Assembly (NCBI GenBank): GCA_963921425.1
Contig: OY992839.1
Span: forward strand, 436,501-500,500
DNA: 64,000 nucleotides
Reading direction: 5' to 3'
Source: Dryas octopetala
Taxonomy: Eukaryota; Streptophyta; Magnoliopsida; Rosales; Rosaceae
Within the stretch, counting starts at the first letter, position 1, and every line of letters begins with the position of its first letter. The position numbers and the translations under genes were made by a program. This document shows positions 57,194 to 64,000 of the stretch, piece by piece. The notes under the pieces are model-generated. The model was not told the DNA's origin and searched no databases. It saw nothing but the letters and a program-made list of their open reading frames with translations.

Positions 57194-58241
57194 CTACGTA
57201 GTGGCATGCATGGAAGGGACTAAGTATGAACCACTCGTGCTAGGGTACGGCGCCGTATTGTAACTTAGCCCGTATGTTGGAGGCTCATAATACACTGATG
57301 GGTATGGGCCCGGGTATACATGCTGAATTGGTGGGCCAAGATTCATGGAGCCCATTACTTGAGCCACGTCTAGACCACCAGCCATGGGCGGCCCACTACC
57401 GCCCGGCAGAGCATCACCAAAATTGCCACCTGGGCTGCCGCCGCCGCCACCGCCGCCGCCTCCATTAGCAGAATTACCATTTTGCCCCTTCTTCTTCTTC
57501 TTCTTTTTCTTCTTTTTGGCTCCACTTCCAGCACCACCACCACCGCCAGCTTCATTACTTTGATCGCCACCCTCTTTGTCTGAGTCACCGCCATCATCAT
57601 CAGCGTCATTAGCACCATCTGGATTTTTCAGTTCATCATGACCGTCGTCAGTGCCATCCTCTTCATCATTATTATCTTTCTGAGCGACGTCGTTCTGCTT
57701 ATCATTGTTATTGTTATTCTTTGATTTCTTCTTTCCTTTCTTGTCGGACTTTTCTTGTGGCCAAAGCTCGGCGTGTTTTCCAGACCTCAAGAGCTTCTTG
57801 AGTAGGGTCTCTGCCTCCACGTTGCCAGTCACTGTAACCTTGTGCTGCTGAGAATCAACCGTCGTCGTGTAAACCCCTGATATTAATTAATAATCAGTCA
57901 AACTTGGTGATTAATTAATATGTATTGTGAAATATGATTAATGATCATATGGGGTAATTAATTAATTAAGTATATGTAGGTATAAGTACCATCGATGCTT
58001 TGAAGAACTTTCTTGACTTTCTTCTTGCAGCCTTCACAGTGAATTGAGACTTTCAAGACCCATGTCTGTAAAACAGAGGAGATGATCAGATACACATTTT
58101 GAGACAATTAAGATTGTACATAGTTGATGATCATCAAGAAATTGAACAACTCAGATTGAGATCAGAGGAAGAGTACTGTTATTGAATTATTACCTGGTAT
58201 TTTAAGGCTCCTGGAGCTTCTTCAGCCGGTTTTGTTGCCAT
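57194..58241 (-). CDS. Heavy-metal-associated isoprenylated plant protein (HIPP), C-terminus truncated by hAT insertion
   Basis: Exons on the minus strand: 58241-58194, 58065-57990 and 57876 onward. The current frame ends at a TAG at 57196-57194, created at the hAT junction, giving 268 residues. The HMA metal-binding fold spans residues about 19-80 ([20 protein letters not shown], with the CxxC metal ligands). A Lys/Asn/Asp-rich linker, a polylysine run, a polyglycine run and a Pro/Tyr-rich tail follow. HIPPs bind metals, are prenylated at a C-terminal CaaX box and act in metal homeostasis and stress. This allele lacks its CaaX box (see 55440-55535), so its product should not be prenylated. 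Promoter and 5' UTR carry a GA microsatellite and paired G-boxes. Confidence 0.93.
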
Positions 58242-58268
58242 GTGTGTATGGGTCTCTCTGTGTTTGAG

Positions 58269-58272
<4 letters not shown>

Positions 58273-58324
<52 letters not shown>
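58273..58324. repeat. GA microsatellite in HIPP 5' UTR
   Basis: An uninterrupted AG run of about 52 bases, starting about 30 bases upstream of the HIPP ATG (CT on the sense strand). Likely polymorphic. Confidence 0.95.
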
Positions 58325-58326
<2 letters not shown>

Positions 58327-58533
58327 TGATGAAGTGGAGAAGAAGGAAAGGGGAGGGTTGAGTGTGTGTGCGCTGAGGTTTAAGGAGGAAGGGATATAGA
58401 CAGAATAAGTTGGGTTGGGAGAGTGATAAAAAGTGAAAGAAAAGCAAGCAAGAGATTGAGAAAGCATCTGGTGTGGATGCCACATCACCTTCACACCAAA
58501 TGAACCACTACACCTTTGCCACATCAGCAACCT

Positions 58534-58552
58534 CACGTGACCAAGTCACGTG
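58534..58552 (-). promoter_or_regulatory. Paired G-boxes in HIPP promoter
   Basis: Two CACGTG cores (58534-58539 and 58547-58552), each within TCACGTGAC, lie about 300 bases upstream of the HIPP ATG. Such ABRE/G-box pairs bind bZIP or bHLH factors and suggest abscisic acid or stress control. Function is inferred. Confidence 0.6.
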
Positions 58553-59205
58553 ACCCCTCATGAACCACTCTACCAAAAGCTGAACCATAATTGACTGCAG
58601 GCAGCTCACAATACAAATTCAGGTCCATCACCAGAAACATATAGATATGATGAACTATGAAGAATCACAACTAATTCAATGGGGTTTTGAATTTTAGGTA
58701 AGAATATCATGATGGCACAACTCACAGTTCCAGATATCATTCAAACTCTGCCCGTGGGTGGAGATCAGAGCCTTTTTCAGTTCATCTCATACTTTTCCAT
58801 TACCTTGTGAGTGATGATCAGCTAGCCAGCTTTGTATAATGACAAATTGAGGGCATTGTGTTGTGTGGTGGGGTGGGGGGGTCCCTCTTGTTGCTTTGCA
58901 TAACCTTTTTTCGGTTTTGCTGCATCTTTTGCAGTTGTCTATATGATCCAACGGTCTTTACTTCTCAGGGCTTTAATCAACACTTTGTTTAGTACTGCCA
59001 CTGATATAATTGACCCAGATGGGCCCTAAGCTACTTTTACCCCCAAAATGATTATGGACTCTCCATCTATGTGTTAGGACTTAGGAGTTAGGAGGAAGCT
59101 GATACATATGCCTAGAGGATTCTAAGTAAATCCAAGAAGAAACAGAGCTGTGAGCCTGTGAATGATTTTTGAAGGTGCAACCAATCTCGGCCCCCCTTTT
59201 ATTTA

Positions 59206-60875
59206 GGGAAAAATTTTCAAACAGGACACCTATTTTGGGGTCAATCTTAGTTTAGGACACCAGTTTGGGTTTGTCTTAGTGTAGGACACATATTTAGGGT
59301 TTGTGTTAGTTTAGGACAATCCGTCAACTCCGTTAACTTTTCCGTCAAAAAAGAGATAATTTAATTATTTTATATTTTTAAAACAAATAAAAATTAAAGA
59401 AAAAAAACTAAAAAAACTAAAAAAATCATTAAAAAGTTTAAAACTAAAAATTAATTTAAAATAGATTAAAACTAATAACAAAAAAAAAAGCAAAAAAAAA
59501 AAAAAAAAGATGCAGTAGATCTGGTTCACCCCCCTCCCCCCAGCCTCCGCCCCCGCCCCGGCCCAGTCACACCCTCCACCCCTAGCCCCCATCGCACCCC
59601 CTCCCCCCCAGCCCCGGCCCCCGTCGCACCCCTCACCCAGCACCAGCCCCCCCCCCCCCGCCCGCTTTCTTCTTCTCCCACTATCCCAAATGGTGAACTT
59701 GCGACGGAGAATGGTCCCGGAAATACCCGAAAATGCTGTGGGGAATTGGTTTTGGTCAGTTCCTTTGGTATTCAAAGAAACCGAGACAGAATTACACGAG
59801 TTGGTGTGTACTATGAGGAAAGGATTAAGAAGAATTTGCAGTGACAAGGCAAACAGGTTTAAAGGTGATGATGGATTCTTGGTGGTCTCTGAGTGTCTGA
59901 GAGAGAGAGGTGATCTCTTTAAGAACACCAAGGGCGGCATCAATCTTTATTGGACCACAAGTTTGTGCAAGCTCCCTATTTATGAAATGGATTTTGGGTG
60001 GGGGAAACCTGTATGGGCCACTAGCCAGCGAAACGACTACAAGAACCTAATTTTGTTGGTGGATACAAAAAAAGGGGATGGTATTGAAGCTTGGGTTACG
60101 CTCGAAGAAAAAGAAATGGCCAAATTTGAGTGTGATGAGGAGCTACTTGCATTTGGTTCTGTCAACCCCAGCACAATTGGTAATGATCACTCTAACTTGG
60201 ACCCCCATTGATGATATGGCACATGCAGCACCACTGACTCCGCATCCTCTCTCTTCTCTCTCTTCAAACACAACTCAAGCCTTTGTTCCAGGGGGGAGGG
60301 GGCGCTGCCCCTGGTGCTTCTGCCTGGCCGCTCCTCTCCCTCCTGCCTCTCCTTCTCCCACTCCCTCCCCCGCTCAGGTTTATTTCTTCTTCCCCACCCC
60401 CAGCCCCGTCACACTCCCTAGCCCCAGCCCCCGTCGCACCCCTTCCCCCCAGCCCCAGCCCTCGTCGCACCCCCCACCCAGCACCAGGCCCCCCCCCCCC
60501 GCCCGCCCGCCCGCCCGCTCGCTTTCTTCTTCCCCACCCAGAACCACCCCTGCCTCTCTCTCGCCAACCCAACCTAGCCCCTCCCTGACCACCCCCCTTC
60601 ACCCCAACCCAGCCTGCCCCGCCCCTTCGCAAGCCCCCCCACCCAGCCCCGAGAGAGAGAGAGTTTAATTCTTTTGTTTTTTTTCAGTTTTTATTTGTTT
60701 TAAATATATAAAATGACCAAATTATCCCTTTTTGGACAGAAAAGTTAACTGAGTTGACGGATTGTCCTAAACTAATACAAACCCTAAATATGTGTCCTAC
60801 ACTAAGACAAACCCAAACTGGTGTCCTAAACTAAGATTGACCCCAAAGTAGGTGTCCTGTTTGAAAATTTTTCCC
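59206..60875. mobile_element. Pack-MULE carrying a BAHD acyltransferase gene fragment
   Basis: The 1670-bp element has terminal inverted repeats of about 190 bp at about 95% identity by eye (left 59206-59394, right 60687-60875). They begin GGGAAAAATTTTCAAACAGG on both sides. Flanks TTTTATTTA (59197-59205) and TTTTAATTA (60876-60884) form a 9-bp target duplication with one mismatch. The interior has no transposase but holds host coding DNA (59693-60172) between two C-rich low-complexity blocks. Capture of gene fragments by Mutator-like elements defines Pack-MULEs. Confidence 0.88.
59690..60211 (+). pseudogene. Captured C-terminal fragment of a BAHD acyltransferase (vinorine synthase-like)
   Basis: The open frame encodes 173 residues. 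Positions 2 to about 161 match the C-terminal half of BAHD acyltransferases: VNLRRRMVPEIPENAVGNWF, then LYWTTSLCKLPIYEMDFGWG containing the DFGWG structural motif, and ILLVDTKKGDGIEAWVTLEE. The catalytic HXXXD motif and the whole N-terminal half are absent, so it cannot be an active enzyme. Parent genes use acyl-CoA to acylate alcohols or amines. The frame is still open, which suggests a fairly recent capture. The last residues and the surrounding C-rich sequence are not BAHD-derived. Confidence 0.9.
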
Positions 60876-62748
60876 TTTTAATTAAAACAAAAACTTAAAA
60901 CCAGTTTAGTATTACTGTAAAAAAAAATAACTGTGAAGTAAAAATAACTGTAAAGTAAAGCAGTTGACTATCATAATTAATTATCACAATATAAAATATA
61001 ACTAACAATGGACATATTTTTTAATTTAAAATAAACAAATAAAAATTATAGAAATCAATGAGGGTATTATGGGTAAAATAAAATATTCATTGTTGCTGTG
61101 AGTCACTGCAGCTTTCAAAAGCACCTAGAAATCTGCTTTCTGTTTTTGCTGTAGGGAGTTGAGAATTGTAAGAAAAAACAGTTTTTTATTTTTTTACCAA
61201 ACACTAAAACTGCTGTAGATGATTAAGAATTGTCATCCATAGCAACTTTTGGGTCCTCCACTGCAATCTCAAACGGAGCCTTAGTTTCATGACAATCACA
61301 GCTGTGGTGAGTTATTTATGGATTGGATCAGGGTAGTTGGTAATGGTCCTGCAATTAATTTAACTTCTAAGCAATCAAACTGTTTGTTATAATCTTTATA
61401 AAATAAAATAAAAACTGTTTGTTATAACTTCTTCCTTTTCTTTCTTATAATTACTGTATTGCAAGAAAAATGACAGTCAAGAATTGAACCACCTCTTCGT
61501 GACCTTGTACGGTTGTACCAACATGAATCTTTTAACCCAAATAACTAATGAGTAATGACCCATAACCTAAAAAGTCTATATATCTCCATCTATGAAACTC
61601 CCTGTTCACAAAAATAAATTAATTGATGAGTGAGAATTTTAAAACTTCAAAAAATGAATCACTCTCTTAAATAATTGTGTGACGTCTAAATATTATACTA
61701 CCTGGTTAAGAAGAATTCTTAAGTATATATGCACAGTACATGATTATGTTTATAGTAAATGCAAATGTATTCCTTTTGTGTAATGCAGGAAGGACAAACA
61801 GCTTTTCATTGAAAGAACAGCTAGTAAACTCTTAATGTGCTTGCCAGCAGCACAAGTCCTTGTAAATCAAAAGGCAAAAGCTATACACAAAAGATAACAA
61901 TGAGCATTCTCAAACGCAACACTGGAAGAGATCGAAGGATTATGAGTAAACAAATTAAAGGCAGCACTTTTGGTTAAAGATTATTTTAGTATTGAAGATA
62001 TCATATATATTTCCCAGTCTTCTGGCTGCTATTAGCTATACACATCAAATGTAGAGGCCAGTCTATATCAGTACAATACAAAACTTCCATATCAACACAG
62101 CAGGCAATGCTGTAATGGGGCTTCGCTTATCTGCACTTTATATAAACCAATGGTTTTCTATGGTCATGGCCTTGAGCACTAGAGTGACTTGTGACCACAC
62201 TTGGCACTCAGAATAGTTCTTGCTTTATGTTTGTTGGCATACAACCAGGGTCAAAAAATATGTCCATTATCAATAAAAATTTTAAGATAGTCATCCAATC
62301 TTAAAAAGAAATCAGTCAACTTGATGGCTAAAATATCACTGAAAATGACTTGACATTTCAACAGTTATGGTAAAGCATAGCATCAGATGGTTTCTTATGT
62401 CTTAAGCTTCATTGGACCTGTTCCCAGTTAAGACATCAGATAACTGAATAATCTTTGATATGCAATTGAAACTTCAGCAGAGTACTAGTTTGTCAAATGC
62501 CCAAATGGGCCTTCTTCACATTTCACACAAACTAGTTTCTACTATTGCTTCAATTGGGAAGTGCATCAAGTTATTAAATAGAAATATAACCAATAAACTC
62601 AAAACCAAAGCTCTGGTGCAATTATTTTAGATTGTAAATGCAAGGAATAATTCTTCATTGTTGCTACAAAACACAGAGTGAAGCTTCTTCTCCTATCAAG
62701 GACACAGAGGTTGAGATCAAGATCTCAAGAGGTACAATAGCAAGGTTG
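60876..62748. other. Intergenic region, Pack-MULE to COAE 3' end
   Basis: AT-rich. A MITE-end-like sequence (CTCAAACGGAGCC, near 61267-61280) suggests another old transposon remnant. No supported gene. The right end is the COAE 3' UTR. Confidence 0.5.
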
Positions 62749-64000
62749 CTATAAACTATCAGTATTATAAACTTTTCTGAATATAAGAACACCTACAATA
62801 ATGGAGACAAGAACCGATGAGGCTCCTTGTCTAGAAAGCCCAAATTCAGTCCATGTCAAGGGCCTTGTGACCTCAAATACGACATTCTGAAACTGTTCTT
62901 TTAAATCCTCTAGTGATCCAGTGTTATCAATCACTATGTCTGCCTTAGTCCTTTTTAAATCGAGTGACATCTGAGCATTTATCCTGTTTCGAGCATCATC
63001 CTCACTTGTTCTGTCTCTTGACATGAGTCTCCGGAGCTGTGTTTCTGGATCAACCCATACAACAATAATGGGCTTTGTCCATCTGTCCATCTTGGCCTCA
63101 AACAATAGAGGGACATCAAGAACAATAAACTTAAACCCTTTCATCCATAGCTTCAAAATTTCCCAAAAGATTCCAGACGATATGTGAGGAGCCAGTAATC
63201 TAGAAGAAGATTAAAACCAGAAATTAAAGCTAATATGACATGTAGCTTGTGTTATAAAGTAATCCCTTGTTATTAAGAAATTGTTAAGTGAATTTTGACC
63301 AGGACAACTAAAAACTTGGGTGAGTGTTACAAAACTAGAATGGTAGGATTTCACAACCATAAGGGAGATTTTATTCCCTTGGACTCTTTAAGTTTTACAC
63401 ATTGATGCTGGGTGAATCTATTTAGAGTGCTGGTAAAAGGTCTCTTTTCAAAAGTGACTGTAAGATAATTCAACAAGCAGTTAGTAGAAAGTCCATCTTT
63501 ATGTGCCTGATGTTTGAGATGAACCAATGGTGACTAATTTGCAAAAGAGTATGATTTACTCCATAGTAGGGATAATGTTGAATTAGGAAGTAAAAACATA
63601 ACATTAAGCATGACTTAATTATGGTCTTCTAAGCAGCTAATAGTATTTTTAAAGTACTATATGAAATCACAAAAGAAAAATGAGACTATTTGTTTGCAAA
63701 AGGGTAAGTACCGGTTTAGAAGTTGGCGCTTTTCAGGGTTAGAGAATACAATTTGCCCCAATTTAGGCCTATCAACTTCTCCATCAGGTTGTAAAATGTC
63801 CTCTCCAAATGCTGAAACCACCTTTTTCCAGCCACCAGTGCCCTTCTTTAATACATCCTGAAACCAAAATATTCCTCAATCCATTACATAGCCAAAAAGA
63901 ATTGCTTACCACCCAACTTTTACCATTGTCAAAATTAGAAAGCTTAGGTTTTGATCATCACTTACACGAGCAACAAGATCGGCGTCAACGACGGGAATGC
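62749..64000 (-). CDS. COAE: Dephospho-CoA kinase (COAE), 5' part outside the window
   Basis: Minus-strand exons visible: 64000-63966 (partial), 63857-63712 and 63199-62749. Junctions are GT-AG and phases agree. The enzyme phosphorylates the 3'-OH of dephospho-CoA in the last step of coenzyme A synthesis. Visible signatures are IPVVDADLVAR, VVSAFGEDILQPDGEVDRPK, the DVPLLFE motif, WVDPETQLRRLMSRD with the lid region RDRTSEDDARNRINAQM, and ADIVIDNTGSLEDL. The N-terminal P-loop exon lies beyond the window edge. A C-terminal extension ends in a hydrophobic segment (VLVSIIVGVLIFRKVY), a probable membrane anchor present in plant COAE. Confidence 0.94.

Larger units (their letters stand above)
55544..57196. 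mobile_element. Non-autonomous hAT element inserted in HIPP exon 3
   Basis: The 1653-bp element has 8-bp target duplications CGTAGTGG at 55536-55543 and 57197-57204. The termini TAGGGGTCGGC and (reverse complement of the right end) TAGGCCTCACC share the TAGG start typical of hAT elements. Both subterminal regions are packed with GGGCCGGGC-type repeats. Inner arms (about 55950-56090 and 56760-56940) form a long AT-rich inverted repeat. The centre has a 339-bp direct repeat. It encodes no transposase. Confidence 0.92.
58242..59205. other. HIPP promoter region
   Basis: Contains the GA microsatellite, G-box pair and upstream flank up to the Pack-MULE. No other gene is supported. Confidence 0.5.

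Noticed and set aside
60078..60668. Proline-rich open frame after the BAHD fragment, and its antisense Gly-rich frame
   Set aside because: Produced by C-rich low-complexity DNA within the Pack-MULE. No domain and no conserved start.

Overview
The window is nuclear DNA from a eudicot plant. It has interrupted genes with GT-AG introns, plant-only gene families (RALF, GH3, MLO, HIPP, LPA1, FBA-type F-box), AT-rich spacers and a mix of plant transposons. Gene content and repeat flavour suggest a Rosaceae tree, probably Prunus. The species is an inference from general resemblance, not from a diagnostic marker.

Layout. 0-7.1 kb: a cluster of three F-box genes on the plus strand, one intact (5862-7082) and two decayed (1795-3319, split by a solo LTR; 4868-5340, internally deleted). 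7.9-9.1 kb: heat shock factor binding protein (HSBP), whose coding sequence contains a U12-type AT-AC intron. 9.8-14.3 kb, minus strand: a RALF peptide gene and the nine-exon chloroplast photosystem II assembly gene LPA1. 18.2-20.8 kb: a GH3 acyl-amido synthetase. 23.7-25.9 kb: a TTC1-like TPR protein. 26.8-31.0 kb, minus: an AP180/ANTH clathrin adaptor with a damaged first exon. 31.2-39.9 kb: a tandem segmental duplication carrying one intact and one wrecked copy of a desiccation-related (PCC13-62-type) gene. 40.1-42.0 kb, minus: FolD methylene-THF dehydrogenase/cyclohydrolase with a GC-AG intron. 43.4-44.9 kb: an intronless MLO1-like gene. 45.5-45.7 kb, minus: an unrecognised 78-residue gene. 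49.0-54.4 kb: a complete young Copia retrotransposon. 55.4-58.2 kb, minus: a HIPP metal-binding protein gene whose C-terminus, with its isoprenylation box, is cut off by a 1.65-kb hAT element. 59.2-60.9 kb: a Pack-MULE carrying a fragment of a BAHD acyltransferase gene. 62.7-64.0 kb, minus: dephospho-CoA kinase, running off the window end.

These are independent housekeeping and signalling loci, not an operon or pathway cluster, and I see no wholly new system. The most interesting material is how mobile DNA has remodelled genes. A solo LTR lies in an F-box gene, a hAT element in HIPP, a short insertion in the desiccation gene copy, and a MULE has captured host coding DNA. In the first two cases the target-site duplication is visible and the reading frame closes exactly when the insert is discounted. 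Unusual splicing (U12 AT-AC in HSBP, GC-AG in FolD, a 31-bp microexon in the AP180 gene) and the intronless MLO gene are the other main points.
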